Shown here: one piece after another, positions 34,254 to 42,737 of the stretch | How positions within the stretch are numbered: the stretch's first letter is position 1 | How the letters are laid out: the number at the start of each line of letters is the position of its first letter | NCBI RefSeq assembly: GCF_000447295.1 | Contig: NZ_KE650771.1 | Location: forward strand, 1,600,730-1,664,729 | Direction: 5' to 3' | Source of the DNA: Fischerella sp. PCC 9431 | Lineage (GTDB): Bacteria > Cyanobacteriota > Cyanobacteriia > Cyanobacteriales > Nostocaceae | DNA length: 64,000 nt | Program-made: the position numbers and the translations under genes | The notes under the pieces: model-generated | What the model was told of the DNA's origin: nothing | Databases searched by the model: none | Seen by the model: the letters and a program-made list of their open reading frames with translations, nothing else

Positions 34254-34798
34254 CACTGGGTTATGCCTAATAAAGACTAGTTTGAGAAACTTTAACTTTT
34301 ATTGACTTCAACTTTACTCGGTTCACAGGCAAGAGTATGATTGCCATAGACTCAAAACCCATCAAAATAATAGGAAAAATAGGAAAATCTGTCAGATTAA
34401 TACCTGTCAAAATCCCTGTTTATCCTTTTTTGATTGTGGATTTAAACTCCACAATTTCACAAAAGACCAGATAAGAAATATTAAATTTCTCCTGGTCATC
34501 AAAAGTGAACATGCTTCTACATACCAAGGTAGCCACACAACTCTTTTAGGGTTGAGGTGGAAAAGACTGATTGAGCCAGTCAAATTCCCTTTGGGGTAGA
34601 ACAAATATTGTGTAGTGTAGCTTAAGCGGCACGTCACAATATCATTACCCTTGGGGAAGGCTAACGCCAACAAAATCCTGTTTCTTTCAGAGTCAGGATA
34701 GTTCAAAATGATGTAATAGTTGTGCAAATCAAAATTGTACAAGCCGCTTCGTTTTGTACAATATAAGATTTTGTTTCGTAATGAAAGGAAACAATTCC
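34254..34798. other. psaF upstream region
   Basis: I do not support the 111-codon minus-strand frame here. An 8-bp dyad ATTGTGGA/TCCACAAT lies at 34433-34455. Near psaF, two palindromic TTGTACAA boxes form a larger inverted repeat (34734-34762). A long light-responsive promoter region is expected for a photosystem gene. Confidence 0.55.
34734..34762. promoter_or_regulatory. paired TTGTACAA boxes upstream of psaF
   Basis: ATTGTACAA (34734-34742) and TTGTACAAT (34754-34762) are mirror copies separated by 11 bases, ending 36 bases before the psaF ATG. Another ATTGTACAA followed by GCTTCG occurs after psaJ (35559-35575), and the first box here is also followed by GCTTCG. It could bind a dimeric regulator or form a leader hairpin. 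Confidence 0.5.
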
Positions 34799-35296
34799 AT
34801 GCGACGCTTGTTTGCTTTGATTTTAGCGATTTGTCTTTGGTTTAATTTTGCTCCCGCCGCTAATGCGCTGGGAGCCGACCTCGTACCTTGTAGTGAATCT
34901 TCTGCCTTTGCCCAGCGCGCCCAAGTTGCTCGCAATACTACTGCTGACCCCGAATCTGGTCAAAAGCGATTCGAGCGTTATTCGCAAGCGCTGTGTGGAC
35001 CTGAAGGTTTACCTCACTTGATTGTTGATGGTCGTTTAGATCGTGCTGGTGACTTTTTGATTCCCAGCATTCTGTTTTTATATATTGCTGGTTGGATTGG
35101 CTGGGTTGGTCGTGCTTACTTGCAAACAATCAAAAAGCAAGGAGGCGACGTCGAACAGAAGGAAATTCAAATCGACGTTCCTTTGGCACTGCCTATCATG
35201 CTATCTGGCTTTGCTTGGCCAGCAGCAGCAATTAAAGAATTGCTTTCTGGTGAATTAACAGCCAAGGATGAAGAAATCCCCATTTCACCACGCTAG
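34799..35296 (+). CDS. psaF: photosystem I subunit III (PsaF)
   Basis: PsaF sits at the edge of photosystem I and spans the thylakoid membrane, with a lumenal N-terminal domain. The 165-residue precursor has a signal peptide of about 23 residues ([14 protein letters not shown], ending ANALGADL). The mature part begins near [12 protein letters not shown], contains the two lumenal cysteines (VPCSES and ALCGPEG), and one span near [23 protein letters not shown] chose ATG 34799, with AAGGA upstream. PsaJ follows within 37 bases on the same transcript. Confidence 0.97.
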   Translation: MRRLFALILAICLWFNFAPAANALGADLVPCSESSAFAQRAQVARNTTADPESGQKRFERYSQALCGPEGLPHLIVDGRLDRAGDFLIPSILFLYIAGWIGWVGRAYLQTIKKQGGDVEQKEIQIDVPLALPIMLSGFAWPAAAIKELLSGELTAKDEEIPISPR

Positions 35297-35333
35297 CATT
35301 GCTTGATTCATTCACCTTTTTGGAGATTAATTC

Positions 35334-35471
35334 ATGGATAATCAAAGCCCTTTCTTTAAGTTTCTTAGCACAGCACCCGTAATCACTACGATCTGGCTGT
35401 TCATTACAGCAGGCATTTTGATTGAATTCAATCGCTTTTTCCCTGACCTACTTTTCCACCCGTTGCCATAA
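35334..35471 (+). CDS. psaJ: photosystem I subunit IX (PsaJ)
   Basis: A 45-residue single-span thylakoid protein beside PsaF in photosystem I. The sequence begins [20 protein letters not shown], followed by the hydrophobic span [18 protein letters not shown] and a short LLFHPLP end. The PVxxxxW and [13 protein letters not shown] segments are the family hallmark. A TGGAG ribosome site lies eight bases before the ATG. The gene is too short for ordinary size cut-offs, but the match is clear. Confidence 0.97.
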   Translation: MDNQSPFFKFLSTAPVITTIWLFITAGILIEFNRFFPDLLFHPLP

Positions 35472-35511
35472 AAAACTAACGGGTTTTAATTTTTGAAGGG
35501 TTTGGTTAGTA

Positions 35512-35578
35512 GGGCGGAGCGTTTGTATATGTATATTTATCGTCCCAGCGAAAAATTTATTGTACAAATGCTTCGCCC
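35512..35578. repeat. imperfect inverted repeat after psaJ
   Basis: GGGCGGAGCGTTTGTA (35512-35527) pairs with TACAAATGCTTCGCCC (35563-35578) at 14 of 16 positions. The right arm overlaps an ATTGTACAA box. It may end or stabilise the psaF-psaJ transcript. Confidence 0.6.
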
Positions 35579-36000
35579 ATATAGTGAATAGTTAAATAAC
35601 TAAATAAATAACTGTTGCTTAATAACCTACTTAAGCATGAAAAAAATAATCTAAATTTTTTAATTTTGGAAACAATATGATTTTTATTATTTTCAGAAAT
35701 AAATCATACCTTTTCATCTCTTAAATTTCAAAGTATCTATGATGTTATTTGTATTTTACTCTTTCAAAAGGAATTTACACTTCTAATCTTCCTACCCTAG
35801 CAGGAAGATGCTTACGTATCTATGTGGTTAATTAACATAAATATTTCAAATAAAGCTATAAGCTGAAAAATTTTTTATGCTTGAATAACTAAGAGAGTAA
35901 ATTAATTTTTCTAAACTTTAGTTTTCAAAAATCACACCCAAAGACAATTATTATTAATATAAAATATTGCCACCTTACTGTTGAGAGGCGAAATTAAAAT
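35579..36000. other. AT-rich psaL upstream region
   Basis: About 420 bases without a gene, very rich in A and T. GAGAGG lies about a dozen bases before the psaL ATG. It probably holds an independent psaL promoter. Confidence 0.5.
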
Positions 36001-36519
36001 ATGGCGCAAGCAGTAGATGCATCCAAAAATCTTCCTAGCGATCCTAGAAATCGGGAAGTAGTTTTTCCAGCAATGCGTGATCCACAAATTGGTAATCTAG
36101 AAACACCAATTAATTCTTCTGCCTTAACTAAGTGGTTCATTAACAACTTACCTGCATATCGTCCAGGTATTACTCCCTTTAGAAGAGGGCTAGAAGTTGG
36201 TATGGCTCATGGTTACTGGATTTTTGGCCCCTTTGCCAAATTAGGTCCCCTGCGGGACGCTCCAAATGCCGACTTAGTTGGTTTATTATCAACCATAGGC
36301 TTGATTGCGCTTTTGTCGGTTGCCCTATCTTTGTATGCTAATAGCAATCCTCCTGAACCAGTTGCTAGCGTGACTGCACCTCACCCTTCTGATGCTTTCC
36401 ACACTAAAGAAGGCTGGAGTAATTTTGGTAGCGCTTTCTTAATTGGTGGTATTGGTGGTGCTGTTACAGCCTACTTCTTGACTGTCAATATTGGATTGAT
36501 TCAAGGTTTGTTTGGTTAA
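36001..36519 (+). CDS. psaL: photosystem I subunit XI (PsaL)
   Basis: PsaL lies at the interface between photosystem I monomers and governs oligomer formation. The 172-residue protein has the conserved LPAYRPGITPFRRGLEVGMAHGYWIFGPF segments, then three membrane spans near 55-80, 92-118 and 140-165. The loop after the second span is proline-rich (NSNPPEPVASVTAPHPSDAF). This loop and its place behind psaF-psaJ are features reported for tetramer- or dimer-forming strains. PsaI is not beside it. Confidence 0.97.
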   Translation: MAQAVDASKNLPSDPRNREVVFPAMRDPQIGNLETPINSSALTKWFINNLPAYRPGITPFRRGLEVGMAHGYWIFGPFAKLGPLRDAPNADLVGLLSTIGLIALLSVALSLYANSNPPEPVASVTAPHPSDAFHTKEGWSNFGSAFLIGGIGGAVTAYFLTVNIGLIQGLFG

Positions 36520-36580
36520 TATAGATATTTGTGGTTTGTTGGTGGTTGGTTGTTACTAAGAACTAACAACTAACGACTAC

Positions 36581-36657
36581 CAACAAAAAACAAAATACAA
36601 AGGACACGAACAAAAGGCTCAGTGGCTTTTGCTTTGTGTCCTTTGTTGGTTTTTTTG
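36581..36657. terminator. bidirectional terminator between psaL and gmk
   Basis: ACAAAGGACAC (36597-36607) pairs perfectly with GTGTCCTTTGT (36636-36646), with a second stem CAAAAG/CTTTTG inside. A T-run follows on the plus side and an A-run precedes on the left, so it can end both psaL and the convergent gmk. Confidence 0.85.
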
Positions 36658-36673
36658 TGCAAGAAATTGGGGT

Positions 36674-37273
36674 TTATTTAAACAAAGTTGCTTCAATAGA
36701 GTTGAGAGTTGTTTCAAAATCGTCATTCACGATTTGAATATCAAATTCATCAGCAGCATTGATTTCATCTTGGGCGCGGTGTAGACGACGAGCGATCGCT
36801 TCTTCCGAATCTTGAGCGCGAGTACGTATTCGTTTCTCTAACTCGCCAAAAGAAGGTGGCAAAATAAAAATACTGAGGGCTTCGGGAAAAGAACGACGAA
36901 TTTGTCTGGCTCCTTTTAACTCTATTTCCAGTAAAACCAATTTGCCAGAACAAATTTGGTTGAGGACTGGTTCACGAGGAGTACCATAGTAGTTGCCAGC
37001 AAATTCTGCCCACTCTAAGAATTCACCATCTGCTACCAATTGTTCAAATTTACTGCGGCTAATAAAGTAATAATCTTTGCCGTCAATTTCTCCTGGGCGA
37101 GGAGAGCGAGTAGTTGCAGAAACAGAATAATAAAGCTCTCGATGACGTGCTAAAAGCGATCGCATTAAAGTACCTTTACCAACACCACTAGGGCCGGTTA
37201 AGACAATTAGCTTGCCAGAAGATTGACAATCCTTGGTAGTAGCACCACTATGGATGGATAAAACTTGCATCAT
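36674..37273 (-). CDS. gmk: guanylate kinase
   Basis: Gmk phosphorylates GMP to GDP with ATP. The 199-residue protein has the P-loop [10 protein letters not shown] at about 26-35, the GMP-binding segment [17 protein letters not shown] and [15 protein letters not shown], and the LID with [10 protein letters not shown]. All key residues are kept. A RemA-like gene lies 423 bases upstream on the same strand, the arrangement seen in many bacteria. Confidence 0.96.
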   Translation of the reverse strand: MMQVLSIHSGATTKDCQSSGKLIVLTGPSGVGKGTLMRSLLARHRELYYSVSATTRSPRPGEIDGKDYYFISRSKFEQLVADGEFLEWAEFAGNYYGTPREPVLNQICSGKLVLLEIELKGARQIRRSFPEALSIFILPPSFGELEKRIRTRAQDSEEAIARRLHRAQDEINAADEFDIQIVNDDFETTLNSIEATLFK

Positions 37274-37696
37274 CCGCTCAACCTGTGAATCAATTAATAG
37301 ACATTATTCATGAGTTGTCAGCCGTTGTGAGTTGCTAGGCCAACTATTTAATTTGAATTTTAGATTGTGAAGCCACTGTGTTCGGCGGTGTCCTGCTTTT
37401 GTTACACCCTGGGTTTCCCCTGTTGTTACACTTGGTTAGCATTCCACTGTAGCACGTGGCGCACGCGATTTTGGATTATACAGTTTTTGAGTCATGTCTC
37501 GCCCGTAAATGGGGCGAAACAAATCGTCAATCAACTTTTTTTAATCCTCAAGTCTTTTCCTTGCTAGGAATCTACCTAAAATCCAACATCAATCTGACTA
37601 ACTGATTTTGTAGTCTGAGTGACTGAAAATTTGTCTATTTCACATGTTACTGCTGCTATGGCGCAAATAGGAGTAGGAATTTGATCTACTCCTGAT
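37274..37696. other. intergenic between gmk and the remA-like gene
   Basis: I see no gene. Two TTGTTACAC boxes lie near 37397 and 37424, and a GTAGCACGTGGCGCACGC stretch lies near 37450. The distance is long for a single operon. Confidence 0.4.
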
Positions 37697-37963
37697 TTAG
37701 TTATCCACAGTCTGATGCTCACGGGAAACTACGAAACGATTCGCGACTGTTTCCGGTTGAATCGCCGAAAGGATTACATGGCTGGAATCAGTAATAATTA
37801 CAGCCCTGGTACGGCGACCGTAGGTTGCATCAATAAGTTGACCTCTATCACGTGCATCCGTAATGATCCGCTTAATAGGGGCAGACTCTGGACTGACAAT
37901 GGCAACTACTCGGTTAGCCGACACAATGTTGCCGAAACCGATGTTGATTAACTGAATGTCCAT
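37697..37963 (-). CDS. RemA-like protein (DUF370)
   Basis: An 88-residue protein of the RemA/DUF370 family. The core [29 protein letters not shown] and the [18 protein letters not shown] strand with its arginines are diagnostic. In Bacillus RemA is a DNA-binding activator of biofilm matrix and osmoprotection genes and forms ring-shaped oligomers. The role in cyanobacteria is not established. Its gene order with gmk matches other phyla, which suggests an old functional neighbourhood. Confidence 0.92.
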   Translation of the reverse strand: MDIQLINIGFGNIVSANRVVAIVSPESAPIKRIITDARDRGQLIDATYGRRTRAVIITDSSHVILSAIQPETVANRFVVSREHQTVDN

Positions 37964-38674
37964 AAAAAAAACTTACACCAACTATGGTGTGAGAAGCTTA
38001 ATTAGATTATTTCCCATGTTATCCCTAAAAAATAGCAGTTACAACGCTTAATTTCACGTCAACCAGGGTTTTTTCAGAAGAAATGCTTTTTTAGCAATTT
38101 TTCATATCAATTAACTAAATATCTGCCTAAAGATATAGGTAAAATCTGAAAAGTCAGGATAACTGCTGGATGTGTCTATTGAAAGCAAAAGCTAGGTGTT
38201 AAGAGCGCTACGCGAAGTTCAAAATTTCCAAATCTAAAAACCTCTTACTATGGTTTTTTCAGTTGATTTGAGATAGTATCTTTATTTTCATAGTGCCGCA
38301 CTTCCGACTAGATTCTGATCACAGAGAAATTTGTCTTTTTGATACAAGGCTATCATAAATGTAGTTACTAACAACAATTAATAAAATCAGAATTTTAAGG
38401 TGTTTTTTCATAATATTTGAGCTTTGAAATTAACCAAGAAAACTTATTTTCCTTAGCCGGTATAGATTTTCGTCTCCTAACGTTTCTGAGAGGAGAATAG
38501 CAGCTTATTAAAATTTGTAATCAATATAAATAAATGATTTTAATTCTATGTGATTTAGTGTCACTAGCCAATAATTCTGAATTGTTTTATACTGCACGTT
38601 TTTGGTAATATAATTACGCTTGTTGTTGTAACTATAAGTTGCAAACTCAATCTATACACAAGCCAAAAATAAAT
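37964..38674. other. 711-base intergenic region, nothing recognised
   Basis: Shared upstream region of the remA-like gene and the serine hydrolase gene. I see no convincing gene. GAGCGCTACGCGAAGTTC near 38202-38219 resembles fragments of common cyanobacterial palindromic repeats. Confidence 0.45.
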
Positions 38675-40036
38675 ATGCACAAACCGCCCCAATCCAAGGT
38701 TTCATCTCAGCAAATCTCGGCTGTTAGCTTCATGGCCAGATTTAATACTCCAACCGTGAGAATGACTATTCCATTTGTGCTAGCAGGTGCTTTGATGATT
38801 AAGTACGTAACTACACAGTCTGCAAGAACATCTGCTGCACAACCATTAAATTCACTTAATAGTGATGCTTCAGGCTCTATTTTGATTGCTGCCAAATCAT
38901 CTACTCAACAATTATTCCAGTCAAGTACAACTGTACCAAAATCTGCCCTACTTCCTGCCACATCATCTACTCAAAAAACCTTAAAAGTACGTACAATTCC
39001 CCCACCACGTCCTAGTTGGGCGATCGCCACAGGAATGCCAATTCCTTCACGCCTTCCAGGTAAAGAAAATACAGAAGTTGCCTATAATCTCGACACACCT
39101 CCAGATTTTAAACATAGTCGAGAATTGCAAAAAATTGTTAATCAAGTTGTTAGCCTTGCTGCTGCAAAAGGTCTGCCTAAAAAGCCTTTATCAATTACAT
39201 TGATTGATGCCAAAACAGGTGAGACAGCAGGATATCAGCAAGATACACCTAGATATCCTGCTAGTGTCGTGAAGACGTTTTGGATGACAGTTTTATATTC
39301 CCAGATAGAAAGTGGAATTTGGAAAAATGAAAAAGACTTTACTCCCTATCTTGCTAAGATGATTAAGGAGTCTGATAATGAAGCAGCTAGCTATATTGTT
39401 GATCAAATTACAGCTACACGTTCTCAACCAAGACTCAAGAGTGCAAAATTTAAGAATTGGAAAGATAAACGCGAACAAGTAAATAGATTTTTCCGCGATG
39501 CTGGCTATAAGCGGATTAATGTAAGTCAAAAAACTTTTCCGCTTTATTACCTCAATCTTCCAGAACCTAGAGGTAGTGAATCCCAAATCTTAGGAAAATC
39601 TAATTGGAATCCGAATCGGATTACAAGCAGACAAGCAGCCAGATTAATGTACGAAATTTGTTATCTGAAAACGGCTGTTTCTCAAGAAGCGAGTCAAAAA
39701 ATGTGCGGGTGGCTAGAAAGAGATTTAAATCCCAAAGCTTGGCAAGATCCGGATTTATATGCTTTCAATCCTGTACGAGGTTTTTTAGGTCAGTCTTTAT
39801 CTAAGACTAACGTTAGTTTTCATTCTAAGGCTGGTTGGACTTCTCGCTCCCGTGCAGAAATGGCAATGGTTTCCACTGGAGATGAGAAAACAACCTATAT
39901 CTTAACTGTGTTTGGTCACAGTCCTGCATACTCAAATAGTGTAGATATCTTTCCCCAAATTTCTCGTCTTGTTTACAAACGCATGACAGCTCGTGATGCT
40001 AAACCAGAATTGAAATCAATCGCCCTTTCCAATTAA
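38675..40036 (+). CDS. class A beta-lactamase-like serine hydrolase, membrane-anchored
   Basis: A 453-residue protein with a single N-terminal span (about 29-45), a Ser/Thr-rich linker to about 140, and a penicillin-recognising domain. The SxxK motif is PASVVK (Ser197, Lys200), the SDN motif is KESDNEAA (Ser233-Asn235), and the KTG-like box reads HSKAGWTSRS. A helical insert rich in Lys and Arg follows SDN. It could be a beta-lactamase or a DD-peptidase-like cell-wall enzyme; I cannot place the deacylating Glu166. A TTG start at 38639 would add 12 residues. Confidence 0.85.
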   Translation: MHKPPQSKVSSQQISAVSFMARFNTPTVRMTIPFVLAGALMIKYVTTQSARTSAAQPLNSLNSDASGSILIAAKSSTQQLFQSSTTVPKSALLPATSSTQKTLKVRTIPPPRPSWAIATGMPIPSRLPGKENTEVAYNLDTPPDFKHSRELQKIVNQVVSLAAAKGLPKKPLSITLIDAKTGETAGYQQDTPRYPASVVKTFWMTVLYSQIESGIWKNEKDFTPYLAKMIKESDNEAASYIVDQITATRSQPRLKSAKFKNWKDKREQVNRFFRDAGYKRINVSQKTFPLYYLNLPEPRGSESQILGKSNWNPNRITSRQAARLMYEICYLKTAVSQEASQKMCGWLERDLNPKAWQDPDLYAFNPVRGFLGQSLSKTNVSFHSKAGWTSRSRAEMAMVSTGDEKTTYILTVFGHSPAYSNSVDIFPQISRLVYKRMTARDAKPELKSIALSN

Positions 40037-40065
40037 TTATTTATATTTGCTTTATTTGTTTTCAA

Positions 40066-40108
40066 ACAAAAAACCTCCTCTGTATTCTGTATGAGGAGGT
40101 TCTTTATT
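40066..40108. terminator. bidirectional terminator between hydrolase and mraY
   Basis: AACCTCCTC (40072-40080) pairs perfectly with GAGGAGGTT (40093-40101) around a 12-base loop. An A-run lies to the left and CTTTATT to the right, so it serves both convergent genes. Confidence 0.8.
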
Positions 40109-40128
40109 GTAATTATGGGTCTCAAATC

Positions 40129-41229
40129 TCAGAACTTGGCGATCGCCAAACAAATAACAGCCAAAATTGCACTGATAATGTAGAAGACGCCCACTACTTG
40201 TAGTTCTGACCAACCTGAAAGTTCGAGGTGATGATGTAGGGGAGCCATTTTAAATAAACGTTTACCTTTACCATCAGGGCCTTTAGTCGCTTTATAGTAG
40301 CTGACTTGCGCCATTACAGACAGGGTTTCTACAAAAAAGATGCCACTGAGAATAAACAATGCTACTAGACTGTTAGTCAACAGTCCCACAGCAGCTAAGG
40401 CTCCTCCCAAGGCGAGAGAACCAGTATCTCCCATGAACACACGAGCTGGGTTGCGGTTGTGTCCCAAAAAGCCTAAGCAACCACCGCTTAAAGCAGCGCA
40501 AAAAATCATCAGTTCCGGTGAAGTGGAACCAACCAATGCTCCTAACCCCAGTAATGCGATCGCAACTGTGCCTGCGGCTAATCCATCAATACCATCTGTT
40601 AAGTTGGTAGCATTACTTTCTGCTACTAATACAAAACCTGCCAGAGGCCAAAATAGTAAGCCTAAAGGTAAAGACAAACCAAAAGGTAAAGCTAAATTTG
40701 TGATGTTAGAAGGTTGATTAAAAAGCAGCCATAGACAAAACAGAACCGCAAAGCCAATCTGTAGAGCAAGCTTCATGCGAGGAGAAATACCCTTGTTGGA
40801 TTTGCGGCGCAAAATTTGCCAATCGTCGATCCAGCCAATCAATCCGTAACCTAGCGTTAATGCCGAAACTGCTAGTACTTTTGTATCAAAGTTTGATAAG
40901 ATACAAGCACCTATCACTCCAACAGGCACAAAAAATACACCACCCATTGTTGGTGTACCCGCCTTTTTCAAGTGGGCTTGAGGGCCGTCTTCGCGAATTA
41001 TTTGCCCTGTTTTGAGTGCTTGCAGCATTGGCACGACAAAAAAGCCCACGGCTGCTGAAATGACAGCGCATAATAGAAATGGCAAGGTGAGGGAAGTGCT
41101 AGTCCACGGCAATCTATGTGCCATGCCATCCAAAATTAACGTTGCGACACTTAACCCTACACCTAAAACCGAAACCAAACCTATGCCAGAAATATTCAAC
41201 CTCTGGTCAGGAGATAATTTAGCGTCCAC
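40129..41229 (-). CDS. mraY: phospho-N-acetylmuramoyl-pentapeptide transferase
   Basis: MraY joins UDP-MurNAc-pentapeptide to undecaprenyl phosphate to form lipid I, the first membrane step of peptidoglycan synthesis. The 366-residue protein has ten spans and the motifs KKAGTPTMGG, ATNLTDGIDGLAAG with its aspartates, and the histidine box APLHHHLELSGW. The start is GTG 41229. It stands outside a division and cell-wall cluster, as in many cyanobacteria. Confidence 0.96.
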   Translation of the reverse strand: MDAKLSPDQRLNISGIGLVSVLGVGLSVATLILDGMAHRLPWTSTSLTLPFLLCAVISAAVGFFVVPMLQALKTGQIIREDGPQAHLKKAGTPTMGGVFFVPVGVIGACILSNFDTKVLAVSALTLGYGLIGWIDDWQILRRKSNKGISPRMKLALQIGFAVLFCLWLLFNQPSNITNLALPFGLSLPLGLLFWPLAGFVLVAESNATNLTDGIDGLAAGTVAIALLGLGALVGSTSPELMIFCAALSGGCLGFLGHNRNPARVFMGDTGSLALGGALAAVGLLTNSLVALFILSGIFFVETLSVMAQVSYYKATKGPDGKGKRLFKMAPLHHHLELSGWSELQVVGVFYIISAILAVICLAIAKF

Positions 41230-41322
41230 GGATATTTCCCCTCACTCCACACTTGTACGATAGATGAACAATAGGGACTCGTTAAGCTGTTGACTGTTTA
41301 ATCTTTAGCAATCTTTCAGTGA

Positions 41323-41565
41323 TTACTCTTCGTCTGGAACTATATCATCATCGTCATCAAAGTCATAATCAGCTATACCATCATCACCACCCAAAAATTC
41401 CGAAATTTCTTCTTCGTTTTCTTGTCCAAACTCTTGCTCTTGGACATCACGTGCTATCAGGCGGCCATTATTCTGCAACCAATCCAAAAGGGAGGATTCT
41501 TGCTTTAATGGTATTACAGCAGCACGTTGGTTACGAGGTTCTTCGCGTAATGGGGAATTTAGCAT
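41323..41565 (-). CDS. small acidic cyanobacterial protein, DUF3134-like
   Basis: An 80-residue protein. The N-terminal half is basic to neutral (NSPLREEPRNQRAAVIPLKQ, then SSLLDWLQNNGRLIARD), and the last third is strongly acidic (DYDFDDDDDIVPDEE). The LL-WL-NGR-IARD pattern fits DUF3134, a family I know only from cyanobacteria. Its role is unknown. It lies 93 bases upstream of mraY on the same strand. Confidence 0.75.
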   Translation of the reverse strand: MLNSPLREEPRNQRAAVIPLKQESSLLDWLQNNGRLIARDVQEQEFGQENEEEISEFLGGDDGIADYDFDDDDDIVPDEE

Positions 41566-41933
41566 ATCAGACTTCAGATACAGGGAGCGCTATTATAGCT
41601 CGACATTAAGAGTCTATCACTTGATAGAAAAGATTTTAGTTGATCATTCAACTAGTTACTTTCAAAATCCGACAAATTTTTTGTTTTTACTATCAATAAA
41701 GTAAATAGTGATTGTTACTTTGTAGTTTGGCATCTTGCAAAAGTAATAATTACAGCAAGTATATCTGGGTAGAGATTAAGGAGTAAGAGAAAAAGAAAAA
41801 TCCAGTCCCTTTAATCTTTTGCCTTTCTCTATTCCTGACTTCTGCAAAAACCTTATTGGTAGGGCGCAATACACAAAGACATCAACTTCTTGTTGTTCTC
41901 GGTTGAGACTAATACTGTTTTAGGTGACAGGCG
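41566..41933. other. intergenic between divergent genes
   Basis: No gene is seen. It is the shared upstream region of the DUF3134-like gene and the fibrillin gene. Confidence 0.45.
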
Positions 41934-42518
41934 ATGTTCACAAAAGCGACTTTATTAGAAGCTATTGCTGGTAAAAATCGTGGTCTTTTGGCAAGCGAAC
42001 AGGATAGACAAGCTATTTTGATTGCGATCGCCAATCTTGAAGACCATAATCCCACACCACGTCCTGTGGAAGCTGGGGACTTACTTGATGGTAATTGGCG
42101 ACTTCTTTATACCACCAGCAAAGCCCTTTTGAATCTGGATCGCTTTCCTTTGTATAAACTGGGACAAATTTATCAATGTATTCGTGTTAAAACTAACAGC
42201 GTTTACAACATTGCCGAAATTTATGGTTTACCTTTTCTTGAAGGTCTAGTCAGCGTAGCTGCCAAGTTTGAACCAGTTTCAGGTCGTCGTGTCCAAGTTA
42301 AATTTGAGCGATCAATATTCGGCTTCCAACGTTTAATTGACTACAAGTCTCCCGACAAATATATCCAACAAATAGAAAGTGGTCAAAAATTTACTGCTAT
42401 TGATTTTCCTCTCAACAGCAATGAACAACAAGGCTGGTTGGATATCACTTACTTAGATAGCGAACTACGAATTGGCAGGGGTAACGAGGGTAGTGTATTT
42501 GTTTTGACCAAAGCATAG
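41934..42518 (+). CDS. PAP/fibrillin family protein
   Basis: A 194-residue protein of the plastid lipid-associated (fibrillin) family. The signature LLDGNWRLLYTTSKALLNL is at about 46-64, and the lipocalin-like end has LDITYLDSELRIGRGNEGSVFVLTK. In cyanobacteria and plants these proteins associate with thylakoids and protect photosystems under light stress, binding quinones or lipids. It is soluble, without a signal peptide. A composite repeat separates it from the convergent clpB. Confidence 0.9.
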   Translation: MFTKATLLEAIAGKNRGLLASEQDRQAILIAIANLEDHNPTPRPVEAGDLLDGNWRLLYTTSKALLNLDRFPLYKLGQIYQCIRVKTNSVYNIAEIYGLPFLEGLVSVAAKFEPVSGRRVQVKFERSIFGFQRLIDYKSPDKYIQQIESGQKFTAIDFPLNSNEQQGWLDITYLDSELRIGRGNEGSVFVLTKA

Positions 42519-42595
42519 ATTCACAAAAAACTTTTGTTTGCGACTGAAGGATATTCCATGATTTGGTCTTTGTCAAGGAGGGTGTCATACCCTTT

Positions 42596-42733
42596 TGATT
42601 GGGGATTGGGGATCGGGGATCGGGGATTGGGGGTCGGGGATTGGGGATCGGGAATTGGGAATTGGGAATTGGGAAGAGACTTGTTAAATAATTCTCCCTT
42701 GTCCCCGATCCCCAATCCCCGATCCCCGATTCC
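42596..42733. repeat. composite GGGGATT/C-arm repeat between convergent genes
   Basis: Eight G-rich heptamers (GGGGATT, GGGGATC, GGGAATT) lead through GAGACTTGTTAAATAATTCTC to the C arm CCCTTGTCCCCGATCCCC. The arms are complementary over much of their length. The G-rich strand has several runs of four Gs, so a quadruplex is possible as well as a hairpin. Confidence 0.85.
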
Positions 42734-42737
42734 TTTT

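Noticed and set aside
34407-34742. 111-codon minus-strand frame upstream of psaF
   Set aside because: No ribosome site, no recognisable family, and it would cover the psaF promoter.
42596-42733. Telomere-like GGGGATT repeats as a chromosome end
   Set aside because: They are internal, short and recur between ordinary genes throughout the window.
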